From: Simkania sp.
Lineage (GTDB): Bacteria; Chlamydiota; Chlamydiia; Chlamydiales; Simkaniaceae
Reading direction: 5' to 3'
NCBI GenBank assembly: GCA_027942475.1
Contig: JAQFVP010000005.1
Location: forward strand, 12,439 to 59,066
Length of the DNA stretch: 46,628 bases
Part shown: one piece after another, positions 9,055 to 19,260 of the stretch
Numbering within the stretch: position 1 is the stretch's first letter
Layout of the letters: each line of letters begins with the position of its first letter
Made by a program: the position numbers and the translations under genes
Notes under the pieces: model-generated
What the model was told of the DNA's origin: nothing
Seen by the model: the letters and a program-made list of their open reading frames with translations, nothing else
Database searches by the model: none

Positions 9055-10272
9055 ATGGCAATAAACCGTTTTTTAGGTGGCGTCCTCTTAGTTGCGGGAA
9101 CCACAATTGGAGCAGGGATGCTCGCTTTGCCCGTGATGACTTCGTTTGTCGGCTTGATCCCCTCGGCTGTCATTTTTGGAGTATGTTGGCTTTTCATGCT
9201 CCTCTCTGCTCTGTATTTGCTCGATGTCTCTTTGTCTATGCGAGGGGAGGTCAACTTGATCTCAATGTCTCGCTCTACTCTCGGTGCACTGGGTCAGATT
9301 GTAAGCTGGAGCGCCTACCTTCTCTTGCTCTACCTGCTCACAGCCGCATACATCGCCGCTGGAGCTCCCTTGTTTCAAATGGCTATTTTCTCTTTGACGC
9401 ACTATCGAGTTCCCCTTTATTTGGCCTATTTCGTCTTGCCCCTATTTTCTGGAGTATTTATCTATTTCGGCCTCTCTTTTGTCGACATTGTCAATCGATT
9501 TTTGATGCTGGGCCTGTTGGTTTCTTTTCTCATGCTCATTGGATCTTTGCCCAAAGAGGTAGAGAGCTCTTTTCTTTTCCGAACCGACTGGGCTCCCACA
9601 TTTGTCGCTTTGCCCGTCGTGATCACCTCATTTGGGTACCACATCATCATCCCCAGCTTAAAAATGTATATGCATCAAAATAAAAAACAACTCAGGTGGG
9701 TCCTGATCACCGGCAGTCTTCTCGCTCTGATTGTTTATGTTACATGGGAAATCATTACCCTCGGAGCAATTCCACTTGAAGGGGAGTTTGGATTTGCAAA
9801 TGCATGGAACAAAGGGCTTTCGGTAACCTATCTCCTCGCGCACATTTCGCAAAATCAGTGGGTAAAAACGGGAGCCCATTTTTTCTCATTTTTTGCAATT
9901 GTTACCTCTTTTTTGGGTGTATCGCTCAGTTTGTCCGACTTTCTAAAAGATGGGTTTAGACTCAAAAACACATGGGCGAGCCAATTGCTCGGCAGCTTGC
10001 TGACCTTTGCCCCCCCACTCGTTTTTGTGCTTACCTATCAAAGAGGTTTTATCGTCGCACTCGAGTATGCGGCTGCTGTGATTGCGGTCTTGCTTATCTT
10101 GCTGCCTACGCTCATGGCATGGCGTTTGAAAACCCAAAAACTATATCAAACGGTATGTGGACGTTTGGTCCTGATTGTGACCGCAATTTTCGCGTTTTTT
10201 GTCCTCATCATTGATCTTTGCAACCAATACGGGTACTTCGCACCCTTAATTTCTCGCTATGTCAATCTTTAA
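9055..10272 (+). CDS. tyrP: Aromatic amino acid permease, TyrP/Mtr family
   Basis: MAINRFLGGVLLVAGTTIGAGMLALPVMTSFVGLIPS, a canonical HAAAP-family N-terminus; about 11 hydrophobic segments. Upstream in-frame start at 8980 seems less likely. Confidence 0.88.
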   Translation: MAINRFLGGVLLVAGTTIGAGMLALPVMTSFVGLIPSAVIFGVCWLFMLLSALYLLDVSLSMRGEVNLISMSRSTLGALGQIVSWSAYLLLLYLLTAAYIAAGAPLFQMAIFSLTHYRVPLYLAYFVLPLFSGVFIYFGLSFVDIVNRFLMLGLLVSFLMLIGSLPKEVESSFLFRTDWAPTFVALPVVITSFGYHIIIPSLKMYMHQNKKQLRWVLITGSLLALIVYVTWEIITLGAIPLEGEFGFANAWNKGLSVTYLLAHISQNQWVKTGAHFFSFFAIVTSFLGVSLSLSDFLKDGFRLKNTWASQLLGSLLTFAPPLVFVLTYQRGFIVALEYAAAVIAVLLILLPTLMAWRLKTQKLYQTVCGRLVLIVTAIFAFFVLIIDLCNQYGYFAPLISRYVNL

Positions 10273-12253
10273 AATAAATAGCTCTTTTACCCCTCAAGGG
10301 GATCAACCTCAGGCAATCAACCGCTTGTCTCAAGGGGTTACAAATGGGCAAAAAGCACAGGTATTACTTGGAATTACCGGATCGGGAAAAACCTTTACAA
10401 TGGCAAAAGTCATTGAGAAGACCCAAAAGCAAACCCTAGTTTTAGCCCACAACAAAACATTAGCTGCTCAACTGTACCAAGAATTCAAAACGCTTTTCCC
10501 AGATAATGCCGTCGAATACTTTGTTTCTTACTATGATTATTACCAACCAGAAGCGTACGTCCCTCGCACCGATACCTACATCGAAAAAGATCTTTCGATC
10601 AATGAGCGAATTGACAGGCTGCGCCTCAAGGCGACCTGCGCGCTTTTAGAGCGATCCGATGTGATCATTGTGGCTTCGGTCTCTTGTATCTATGGGCTGG
10701 GCATGCCTGAGCATTTCAGCAAAATGAAACTGAGATTGACAAAGGGGAAAATGTGTAGGCGGGATGATGTTTTATTACACCTTGTCGCACTTCAATACAC
10801 CCGCAACGATTATGAGCTTTCCCGGACCCATTTTCGGGTGCGGGGAGACATCCTGGAAATCGTACCGGCTTATGAAGAAGACATCGCCTACCGAATTGAA
10901 TTTTTCGGAGATGAAATCGAAAGAATGTCCAAGATTAACCCCCTTACCGGCAAAGTAATCTGCCCAATCGATGAGATTTCCATTTACCCGGGTTCACATC
11001 ACGTCACCCCCGAAGAGGTCCGACTGAGTGCGATTGAAACCATCCGAGAAGAGCTTAAGGAGCGAATCAACTATTTTGCCCTTGAAAATCTCTTGGTCGA
11101 AAAACAACGCATTGAACAGCGCACCCAGTATGATCTCGAAATGATCAAAGAGATTGGTTATTGCAAGGGAATTGAAAATTATTCTCGCCATTTTGCTCAA
11201 AGGCTAGCCGGCCAACCCCCCTCCTGTTTGCTCAACTACTTTGCCGACGATTTTTTACTGTTCGTCGATGAATCCCACCAAACTCTTCCACAAATTCACG
11301 CGATGCATAACGGAGACCGAGCCCGCAAAAAATCTTTGATCGATTTTGGTTTTCGTCTGCCATCTGCTTATGATAATCGCCCTCTTACGTTTGAAGAGTT
11401 TTATTTGCAAATCAACCAGGCTATTTTTGTCTCTGCAACGCCCGGTCATTGGGAGATGGAGCAATCTCATGGAGAGGTTGTAGAGCAGATCATTCGCCCT
11501 ACCGGACTGCTCGATCCAAAGATTGAAGTGCGCCCTGCTACAAATCAAGTAGATGATGTCCTCGAAGAAATTCGGATCGAAACTCAGAAGGGAAATCGGG
11601 TTTTGGTCACAACGCTCACCAAGAAGCTAGCCGAAGATTTGACAAAGTACCTAACAGAAATCAACGTGAAGGCAAAATATTTGCACTCCGATATTGACAC
11701 TTTGGAAAGGGTGGTGATTATACAAGAACTAAGAGAAGGTGTATTTGATGTTTTGGTTGGTATCAATCTACTCAGAGAGGGGCTCGATATTCCCGAAGTT
11801 TCTTTGGTGGTCATTTTGGATGCGGATAAAGAGGGATTTTTGCGCAGTGAGACCTCACTGATTCAAACGTGTGGACGAGCTGCGCGTAATGCAGAGGGGC
11901 GCGTGATTATGTATGCCGACAAAAAGACAAAATCTATTGAAAAGACTTTGCAAATCACAAAAAGCCGCCGTCAAATGCAAGAAAATTACAACCGCGAACA
12001 TGGGATTATTCCCCGGACAGTGCGCAAAAATATTACCTCAGATCTTTCCCATTCATTTTTCAAGCAAAAGGGGGCGGATCGGGAAAAACCCCCGGAAACT
12101 TTTGACCCAAAAGAGATTCAACGCAGAATTGAAGAGTGCAAAAAACTCATGAAACAAGCAGCTAAAGCGTTCCGTTTTGAAGAAGCGGCCCGCCTTCGAG
12201 ATCTGATGAAGCACTATGAATCCCTATCCATTCTCGAAGATGACCCGCTGTGA
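10259..12253 (+). CDS. uvrB: Excinuclease ABC subunit B
   Basis: 664 aa: QGDQPQAI...LLGITGSGKTFTMAKVI (Walker A), YFVSYYDYYQPEAYVP, DESHQTLPQIHAMHNGDRARK, LVGINLLREGLDIPEVSLV, C-terminal UVR motif. Confidence 0.99.
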   Translation: MSIFKINSSFTPQGDQPQAINRLSQGVTNGQKAQVLLGITGSGKTFTMAKVIEKTQKQTLVLAHNKTLAAQLYQEFKTLFPDNAVEYFVSYYDYYQPEAYVPRTDTYIEKDLSINERIDRLRLKATCALLERSDVIIVASVSCIYGLGMPEHFSKMKLRLTKGKMCRRDDVLLHLVALQYTRNDYELSRTHFRVRGDILEIVPAYEEDIAYRIEFFGDEIERMSKINPLTGKVICPIDEISIYPGSHHVTPEEVRLSAIETIREELKERINYFALENLLVEKQRIEQRTQYDLEMIKEIGYCKGIENYSRHFAQRLAGQPPSCLLNYFADDFLLFVDESHQTLPQIHAMHNGDRARKKSLIDFGFRLPSAYDNRPLTFEEFYLQINQAIFVSATPGHWEMEQSHGEVVEQIIRPTGLLDPKIEVRPATNQVDDVLEEIRIETQKGNRVLVTTLTKKLAEDLTKYLTEINVKAKYLHSDIDTLERVVIIQELREGVFDVLVGINLLREGLDIPEVSLVVILDADKEGFLRSETSLIQTCGRAARNAEGRVIMYADKKTKSIEKTLQITKSRRQMQENYNREHGIIPRTVRKNITSDLSHSFFKQKGADREKPPETFDPKEIQRRIEECKKLMKQAAKAFRFEEAARLRDLMKHYESLSILEDDPL

Positions 12254-12321
12254 CTTCTTCGTAAGCACTAAACGGATGGATTTCTCTGCTCGCTCAGGAT
12301 AAAAAATATGTAAAGTGCGTC

Positions 12322-12972
12322 TCACATCAAATCTGAAAAACGGCGCCTCTTTTCTTGCGCAAACATCCCTTTTTCCCAAAAACAAATAACTTCTCGATTC
12401 ACCACTTTTTTGAGTAAACGGGAAGCCTGATAGTGCACGATGACCCCTTTTTTACTCTGATTAGCAGCTTGATCATAAATTAGGTAATACTCATCTGGAA
12501 GGGGAAAGAGCTTGATCAAAGGGCTTTTTACTAAAACCCGTTGCAAAGCAATCTGGTCCCAGACCTCCCCCCCTTTTTTATGCATTTCCCGACACTCTGT
12601 ATCCCATCGCTTTAAAAGCTCAAAGACTTTGGGACGACATTGCAAAAAGAGGGTCCCCGTGATGATTTTAGAAGGATGCCCGATGGGAAGGTCATCAACA
12701 ATGCGAAGTGCAATATCACAATCCAACATCTCAAAAAGGATCGGCTTTTGAATAAAGACCGCATCGGCATCCATCCAGACGATTGAATTTTGATGCTCTC
12801 GGAGTTTTTCAATAAGAAAAGAGGGTTTGTAGCAGCAATTTGTATCCCAACTGCCTTTGGAGGCGATGCCTACAATGTCTGTTTGTAAATCAAATTTTTT
12901 ACACGAAGCGATGAGATTTTTCGCCTCCTGTTCATACCCAGTATGCTTTGTATAATAACTGACGACAATCAT
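12322..12972 (-). CDS. Putative nucleotide-diphospho-sugar glycosyltransferase
   Basis: 216 aa, GT-A-like layout with DxD (SIVWMDADAVFIQKP) and ...GGEVWDQIALQRVL... typical of this superfamily. Confidence 0.6.
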   Translation of the reverse strand: MIVVSYYTKHTGYEQEAKNLIASCKKFDLQTDIVGIASKGSWDTNCCYKPSFLIEKLREHQNSIVWMDADAVFIQKPILFEMLDCDIALRIVDDLPIGHPSKIITGTLFLQCRPKVFELLKRWDTECREMHKKGGEVWDQIALQRVLVKSPLIKLFPLPDEYYLIYDQAANQSKKGVIVHYQASRLLKKVVNREVICFWEKGMFAQEKRRRFSDLM

Positions 12973-12997
12973 CCGATCTTAAAGAAGAGTTTTTAGC

Positions 12998-13732
12998 TTA
13001 TCCATCGAGAAAAGCTTGCATATCGCACAGCAGTCGAGAGATGTTTTCCGCTTCCTCTCGGGTAGGAGAAAATCGGCGATTTCGGATCATTTGAAAGGCA
13101 TTTTTGAGCAGTAAGAGTACCGATTTTGCTCTGTTTGAATCCCGCTTGTCCTCTTTTGCGAGGGGGAAGAACTCGCGGAGTCTTTGCAACAGCTGATTTT
13201 TGTTTTCCCCTTTGTAACTGTGAATGAATTCAACTTTTTTTTCTTGAGAAACGGGACGACTCGATAAAGTGTAGATCGCTTGGCGGGGCATTTCATCTAC
13301 GATTTCCTGAGTGTGATGGGGAAGGGAGGAATAGAGTTCATAATATTTTAAAAAGTTATAAGGGGTTTGACGATTACCGTAGGTATTGATTAGCCAAGCA
13401 CTGAAAGCGCCATCTCGGTAACGCTTTAAAAGCTCTTGAGCTCTTTTAATCCGCTCTCCGTGTAAAATGACTGCCTGGCTTTGAATGGCTTTTACTTCAG
13501 AAGTAATTGCCTTTAACTGCTTCAAATCTTCCGAGGGCTTTGCTCGATTTGTTTTGTATTTTTCGAGCAGCGTCTCGAGAGTAGCTTCGTCTGTTTTGCT
13601 AATCGGACTTACTTGAAAAATTCCCGCAAAACTAGATAAGTTTCCAAAAGCGGAGCGCTCGACGAGCTCAGTCATCTTTTCCCTTTGCTGCGCTTTAAAA
13701 CGCCCCATTAAGAGGGAGTTGAACTTAGACAT
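12998..13732 (-). CDS. pGP6-D-like chlamydial protein (chromosomal paralog of virulence-plasmid protein pGP6-D)
   Basis: 244 aa with ...QAIYTLSSRPVSQEKKVEFIHSYKGE...; adjacent to a ParA-like gene and thrS, matching the chlamydial thrS-parA-gp6D order. Confidence 0.75.
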   Translation of the reverse strand: MSKFNSLLMGRFKAQQREKMTELVERSAFGNLSSFAGIFQVSPISKTDEATLETLLEKYKTNRAKPSEDLKQLKAITSEVKAIQSQAVILHGERIKRAQELLKRYRDGAFSAWLINTYGNRQTPYNFLKYYELYSSLPHHTQEIVDEMPRQAIYTLSSRPVSQEKKVEFIHSYKGENKNQLLQRLREFFPLAKEDKRDSNRAKSVLLLLKNAFQMIRNRRFSPTREEAENISRLLCDMQAFLDG

Positions 13733-14508
13733 GGCGAATCCAGTGTAACATTGCTCACAGCTTTATCCAGAACTTCCCGGGTAAAGTGGTCAAAATCTTC
13801 AGCTGCGCGACTATTTGGACGCATCTCAAAAACCGGTTTTCCATGAATTGTCGCTTCGGAAACGGCAATATCCCGTCTAATTTTCACGTCGAATAGTTTG
13901 TTTGGGAAAGTTTGATCAATGACATCGATAAATGCCGAGTTATTCTTGCCACGGGCATTCCAAAAAGAGAGGACAACACCGATTAGATCAAAAGGATGGC
14001 GCTGCGCAATATAGTGCATAAAATAAGAAAGGCGCTGCAACCCTTTGATACTATAAAACTCAGGCGTCGCACATACAAGTGCATGAGTCGCGGCAATCAG
14101 AGCGGATTCAGTGAGCCAACAAAGAGAGGGGGGAGTATCGATAATCACAAAATCATAATTTAGCTTGCCGACGATCTTCTTGAGTTTTTCATGTGAGTAA
14201 CGATCAGATGCCAAAATGCCAGTAACTTCTACCCTCTCTAGCCAAGTATCAGCTGGCAGTAGGTCTAGATTTTGCACTTTAGTGTTGACAATCACATCCT
14301 CTAAGCCCTTTTTGTCTTGTAAAACCGAGGCCAAGCTATCGTAATTATCGGGATCAAACCCGAGGCCGGCAGTGAGATTGGCCTGCGCATCAAAATCGAT
14401 TAAAAGCACCTTTTTATCATGTTTTTTGGCCAGCAGCGCCCCTAGATTGAGGGTAATCGATGTCTTGGCGGTCCCCCCTTTGAAACTACACACACTAATG
14501 ATTTTCAT
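13708..14508 (-). CDS. parA: ParA/Soj-family ATPase (pGP5-D-like)
   Basis: 266 aa: MKIISVCSFKGGTAKTSITLNLGALLAKKHDKKVLLIDFDAQANLTAGLG (deviant Walker A), DFVIIDTPPSLCWLTESALIAA. Confidence 0.95.
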   Translation of the reverse strand: MKIISVCSFKGGTAKTSITLNLGALLAKKHDKKVLLIDFDAQANLTAGLGFDPDNYDSLASVLQDKKGLEDVIVNTKVQNLDLLPADTWLERVEVTGILASDRYSHEKLKKIVGKLNYDFVIIDTPPSLCWLTESALIAATHALVCATPEFYSIKGLQRLSYFMHYIAQRHPFDLIGVVLSFWNARGKNNSAFIDVIDQTFPNKLFDVKIRRDIAVSEATIHGKPVFEMRPNSRAAEDFDHFTREVLDKAVSNVTLDSPCLSSTPS

Positions 14509-16430
14509 GCGCCTTCCTGATAAGGTGATACGAGATGCCTTTCTTTATATTCGATTGTGATCTTTTTTAAAAAGGTATCTATTGGAATTTCACCATGAAC
14601 GACACCGTTTCTTGTTCGCAGCGTGACTGTTTGATTGGCAAGCTCACTATCGCCTACCATGAGTACATAATTGACTTGCTCTATTTGGGCCTTTCGCACT
14701 TTTTTCCCAACCGATTCTCCCGATGCATCCAGATCTGACCTGAAACCGGCAGTAAAAACCTTTTGTGTGATTTTTTTCGCATAAGGTTGATGTGTATGAG
14801 ACACTGGGATCACCCGAATAGGCAAAGGGCTCATCCAAAGGGGAAACTTGCCCGCAAAGTGTTCGATCAAAATGGCAAAGAATCGCTCGATCGAACCGAA
14901 AATAGCCCGATGGATCATCACCGGCTGCTTCAAAACGCCATCACTATCTTTATACTCTAGACCAAACCGCTTGGGGAGAGCCATGTCGAGCTGCACGGTT
15001 CCGCACTGCCACTTGCGCCCAAGAGCATCGTGCACATTGAGATCGATTTTTGGACCATAAAAAGCCCCATCTTCAGGATGAACCCGATAAGATACCCCCG
15101 CTATTGTAAGCGCTTTTTCCAGGCTTTGGGTCCCAATTAGCCAATCCAAATCGGATCCAATCGAATTTTTTGGCCTAGTAGACAAATCAAAGGTGTAGCT
15201 AAGACCAAATGTTTGGTAGGTCGATTTTACTAAACTCAGCACATGCAACACTTCGTCTTGGATTTGATCCGGTTTCATGAATAGATGTGCATCATCTTGA
15301 TGGAAGGCTTGGACCCGAAATAGTCCGCTGAGCGCTCCCGAAAACTCACGGCGATGAACGAGACCAAGTTCGGCAATGCGCAAAGGAAATTGCCGATAGC
15401 TGTGTGCGTATTTTTTGTAATAGAGCATACATCCAGGGCAGTTCATGGGCTTGATCGCAAATTCCCGCTCCTCTGAAACAGGGGAGGTGAACATATTATC
15501 TCGATAGTGTTCCCAATGACCCGAGAGAACCCAGAGCTCTTTGGTCATCATTTGGGGCGTTTTGATCATTTGATAGTCGTTATTGAGATGGATCTCTTTC
15601 CAAAAGTCCAAAAGAGAGTCCCAAATAAAGAGCCCTTTGGGGTGAAAAAAGGGCATCCCAGGGGCCTCTTCTTGAAATGAAAAAAAATCGAGAGTCGCGC
15701 CAATCAATCGGTGATCCCTTTTTTTGATCTCTGCGAGCATCAGAAGGTGCTGTTGCATTTTTTCCCGATTGGGAAAAGAGATGCCATAAATACGGGTCAA
15801 CATCGTTTTTTTGCTGTCCCCTCTCCAGTAGGCTCCCGATGTCTTTAAAAGCTTAAATGCTTTGATTTTTCCCAAATGGGGTAGATGGGGACCACGGCAC
15901 AAATCGAAGAAATCCCCCTGCCGATAGGCGGTAATGATACTTTCCTTTGGAAATTCTTCGATAATCTCTTGCTTGTATGGATTCTTTTCAAAAGCTTGCA
16001 TTGCCTCTTTTTTGTTTTTAAAAAGGTGCCGTTGAAGCGATAATTTTTCGGAGAGAATTCGCTTAATTTCTTTCTCAATTTTCGGGAAATCCTCTTCTGA
16101 AATCGTCAAATTTGCGAAATCGTAATAAAAGCCATCCTTGATAGGGGGCCCAATGGTGGGCAAGGCATCGGGCCACAGACGAACCACTGCTTGAGCTAAT
16201 ACATGCGCAGAGGTGTGCCAAAATACCTCTTGTCCCTGGGAAGTATCGAAGTGCAATAGCTCAACTTCATCTCGATCACAAAGAGGGCAAGCCAAGTCTT
16301 TGAGTAGTCCGTTGATTAAAACAGCGAGTGAATGACTTGGATCGTTTAGATGAAGTGTATCAGCGAGATCTTGTGCAGTGGCTCCACTGGGCAGGGAAAT
16401 CTCTTTTTTTTGATATCGAATCTTTACCAT
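14505..16430 (-). CDS. thrS: Threonyl-tRNA synthetase
   Basis: 641 aa: TGS domain, HTSAHVLAQAV, MPFFHPKGLFIWDSL, KPMNCPGCMLYYKKYAHSYRQFPLRIAELGLVHRREFSGALSGLFRVQAFHQDDAH. Confidence 0.99.
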   Translation of the reverse strand: MVKIRYQKKEISLPSGATAQDLADTLHLNDPSHSLAVLINGLLKDLACPLCDRDEVELLHFDTSQGQEVFWHTSAHVLAQAVVRLWPDALPTIGPPIKDGFYYDFANLTISEEDFPKIEKEIKRILSEKLSLQRHLFKNKKEAMQAFEKNPYKQEIIEEFPKESIITAYRQGDFFDLCRGPHLPHLGKIKAFKLLKTSGAYWRGDSKKTMLTRIYGISFPNREKMQQHLLMLAEIKKRDHRLIGATLDFFSFQEEAPGMPFFHPKGLFIWDSLLDFWKEIHLNNDYQMIKTPQMMTKELWVLSGHWEHYRDNMFTSPVSEEREFAIKPMNCPGCMLYYKKYAHSYRQFPLRIAELGLVHRREFSGALSGLFRVQAFHQDDAHLFMKPDQIQDEVLHVLSLVKSTYQTFGLSYTFDLSTRPKNSIGSDLDWLIGTQSLEKALTIAGVSYRVHPEDGAFYGPKIDLNVHDALGRKWQCGTVQLDMALPKRFGLEYKDSDGVLKQPVMIHRAIFGSIERFFAILIEHFAGKFPLWMSPLPIRVIPVSHTHQPYAKKITQKVFTAGFRSDLDASGESVGKKVRKAQIEQVNYVLMVGDSELANQTVTLRTRNGVVHGEIPIDTFLKKITIEYKERHLVSPYQEGA

Positions 16431-16680
16431 GACACATATTTTTTAGTAGGGAGCAACTTGCCCCTGGTAAACCGAGGCAAAGGGGCTGCGCGGCAATCTG
16501 TTAGCTCATCGAGCTCCGAGAGCAAGACGGCATATCCTACCATCTGCCCTGAGAAAAAATCAAGAGATCGAAACGGTCCCTAAACAAAAGAAATAGGGCT
16601 CTACTAGAAAATGAGTAAAGATCAGAAGGAATAAAGCAAGGGGAAGGTTACTGAGTAGAGGTCTCGCCATCCACCTTTTC

Positions 16681-19260
16681 TTAACTTTTTTGAGGCAAGT
16701 CAGCTTTGACTCCATCTTTATAGAAAACCTCTGTTAAGTTGCCCTGAGTATCCCAATTTTTTTTCATTCCTTCCAGCTTACCCTCGACATAATTGTGTTC
16801 GAGGCGAGGTTTTCCATCATCATAGAACTTAACAAACCTTCCGTTCTGCTTCCCCTTGGTATAATTTGCTTCAAAAATTAAAACGCCCGACTCATTCCAT
16901 TGCTGTGCCAGCCCATTGAGTTGATTCTCTTCATAGCGATACACGCTTTTGAGGTGACCTTTTTCAAAGTAGGTTTTTTCTTCTCCCTCCTTCTGATCCT
17001 TCGAAAAAATCACCTCTTTGAGCAAGGCTCCTTTTGGATAAAAAGTCTGAGACACCCCATCCCGCTTCCCCTGTTTAAAATTGAATTTTGAATTGGGCTT
17101 TCCATTGGGATAATAGAGCACAGCAGCACCATTTTTAACTCCCGCTTCGTAATTGGTATAGGCCCTTTGCACCCCTTGCAGGTCATATTCTAAGAGTTTG
17201 CCTTCAAACCGGCCGTTTACAAAATTGGCCTCAAGGGACTTTACCTGTTTCCCCTCTGTGAGGTGCTCTGCATAATAGATGATATGAGGACCGTTTTTTC
17301 GATTGTTTTCGTAGTGGTACACAATAGTGCGTCCATCTGCATCTTTTTCTAGGTAGCGTCCTTCCAAGTTTCCATTTAGATATCGGGCCTCTTTTACCAC
17401 ATTCCCCTTTTCATCCCAATTCGATTGTAATCCGTTGAGTACTCCTCCACTAAACGAGGCCAGCTCTTTGATTGCACCAGAAGGGTAAAAAAATTTTCGC
17501 TCTCCATCTATTTGCCCCTCATCGTTGTAATGGGTAATGACAAGCAAATGTTCTTGATCCTCTTTTTCCCCCTCTTTCTGTTGCTCAGAGGGGTAAAAGA
17601 CCTTGTGGATGCCAATCGGCTTACCATTTTTGTAGGCTCCCAAAAAGGATAAAGAACCGTCCGGGAAGTAATATTTCAACTCACCGTCTATGAGATCTTC
17701 CTTGTAGTGTTGGACGCTTTCAAGCTGGCCATTTTCGTAATAGAATTCAGCTGAGCCCTGTTTTTTCCCCTGGAAAAAATGGACAATATTTTTCTTGCTC
17801 CCGTTTGGAAAGAAGTTGGTGTGGGCCCCAACAAGTTTGCCCCGGTCGTAGGCCCCCTCAACCAAAAGGGCTCCCTCTTGATTCCACGCGCGGTGTACAC
17901 CCTCTTTTTCCCCATTTTTATACTGCACCTCTACTTTTTTCTTCCCATTTTCATACCATTCCGTGGCAGTGCCTTCTAGTTTACCCCTTATAAATTTATT
18001 CTCTGATGCTTTCTGTCCATTTTTGTGCCAGACCTGTTGGGTCCCTTCCGCCAATCGATCGATCAAGTGACTTAGGATCCAAATCTGTCCACTTTCGAAA
18101 TAATGCTTTTGTTCCCCTTCAAGTTCACCATGAGCATAATTATAACACATCTCTGGTTGACCATTTTCGTACCAGGTGAGGAAGGGACCATCAAACTTTT
18201 CCTCCGAATCATAAGAATATTCCCCGATTTTTTGCCCGTTTTTGGCAAATGTGCGAATCTTGTCTTTCAACTTCCCTTTGCTATCATACTGGGCGAGAAA
18301 GGAAAAGTTGCCATTGTCATGTTTCTTAAAATGTTTACCTACCTTTATCCCTTTTGCATATATGCGTTCCCCCTGTAAATTCCCTTTCATATCAAAAAAC
18401 TGTTCTTTGCCCTCAATTTGTCCATTTTCATAACGAGCGTCATAGCTCTTGCGGTTATTGGTATGGTACTGGACGTGGCTTCCATGCGGCTGCCCGTCTC
18501 GAAAATTTTGGATCTCTTTTATAGAGTGGTCTTCGTTATAAATAATCACAGCGGGTTGGTTCTTCTCGGACTCTAGTTTCCCCTCTCGATAATTGCGACT
18601 GGATCTTTCCTTCCCGTTTGGATGCCACTCAATCGCTTTACCCTCTATCACTCCATTTTTGTAGAGGAAAAAAGCCTCTCTTTGACCTGAATCATAGTAA
18701 CGATAACAGTCCCCTTCTAACTTGCCCTCTTGGTAATACCTCTCGGCAAGAACCTTTCCATTGGAATGGTAGTCACGCACTTTCCCGTGCAACTTTCCTT
18801 GCTTGTACGTGGCCGCATGTCTGACCTTGCCCGTATCAAAAAAACTATAGTAAGGACCTTCTAAAACACCTCTATCGTACTGGCAAAAACGTTTCATCTG
18901 GCCGTTTGGATGCAGCGCAAAAGCAACTCCGTGCGGAACCGCCGTACTCTTCCAGACTGCATAGCCTGGAGATTGTTCATCAACTAAGATGAGATCCATC
19001 TCCTCACTGGGATTTCCATCTTCTAAGAAATTTTTCTGTTTCACCGGAAGTCTTTCCCCTTTCTCTCCATCTTCATAAAAAATGACAGATTTAGGAACCC
19101 CATTTGGATGGTACTCACGAGTGTGAACGCGCCACTCGGGGAGAATCACCCTGCCCCCTATTGAGGGAAGCTGCGTTTGAAAATCTTCAGATGAATCCCC
19201 CAGAGCATAACTTGTCAGTGTGAACATTGCCAGTGTACATAAAGCTGCTTTCTTTAACAC
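16681..19260 (-). CDS. Secreted MORN/YwqK-type repeat protein, copy 1
   Basis: 859 aa; GTG start with GGAGG upstream; signal peptide MLKKAALCTLAMFTLTSYALG. Rest is tandem Y-x-NG-x-x-EG...YxxGK units of about 22-24 aa (MORN_2 / YwqK-like). Confidence 0.85.
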   Translation of the reverse strand: MLKKAALCTLAMFTLTSYALGDSSEDFQTQLPSIGGRVILPEWRVHTREYHPNGVPKSVIFYEDGEKGERLPVKQKNFLEDGNPSEEMDLILVDEQSPGYAVWKSTAVPHGVAFALHPNGQMKRFCQYDRGVLEGPYYSFFDTGKVRHAATYKQGKLHGKVRDYHSNGKVLAERYYQEGKLEGDCYRYYDSGQREAFFLYKNGVIEGKAIEWHPNGKERSSRNYREGKLESEKNQPAVIIYNEDHSIKEIQNFRDGQPHGSHVQYHTNNRKSYDARYENGQIEGKEQFFDMKGNLQGERIYAKGIKVGKHFKKHDNGNFSFLAQYDSKGKLKDKIRTFAKNGQKIGEYSYDSEEKFDGPFLTWYENGQPEMCYNYAHGELEGEQKHYFESGQIWILSHLIDRLAEGTQQVWHKNGQKASENKFIRGKLEGTATEWYENGKKKVEVQYKNGEKEGVHRAWNQEGALLVEGAYDRGKLVGAHTNFFPNGSKKNIVHFFQGKKQGSAEFYYENGQLESVQHYKEDLIDGELKYYFPDGSLSFLGAYKNGKPIGIHKVFYPSEQQKEGEKEDQEHLLVITHYNDEGQIDGERKFFYPSGAIKELASFSGGVLNGLQSNWDEKGNVVKEARYLNGNLEGRYLEKDADGRTIVYHYENNRKNGPHIIYYAEHLTEGKQVKSLEANFVNGRFEGKLLEYDLQGVQRAYTNYEAGVKNGAAVLYYPNGKPNSKFNFKQGKRDGVSQTFYPKGALLKEVIFSKDQKEGEEKTYFEKGHLKSVYRYEENQLNGLAQQWNESGVLIFEANYTKGKQNGRFVKFYDDGKPRLEHNYVEGKLEGMKKNWDTQGNLTEVFYKDGVKADLPQKS

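Noticed and set aside
8991-9683. 230-aa ORF overlapping TyrP in another frame
   Set aside because: Shadow frame of the convincing TyrP permease.
16900-18824. Multiple plus-strand ORFs inside the MORN genes (also 20427..20801 and 21258..21664)
   Set aside because: Antisense shadows of repeat-encoding genes; the same shadows recur in both paralogs because the DNA repeats.
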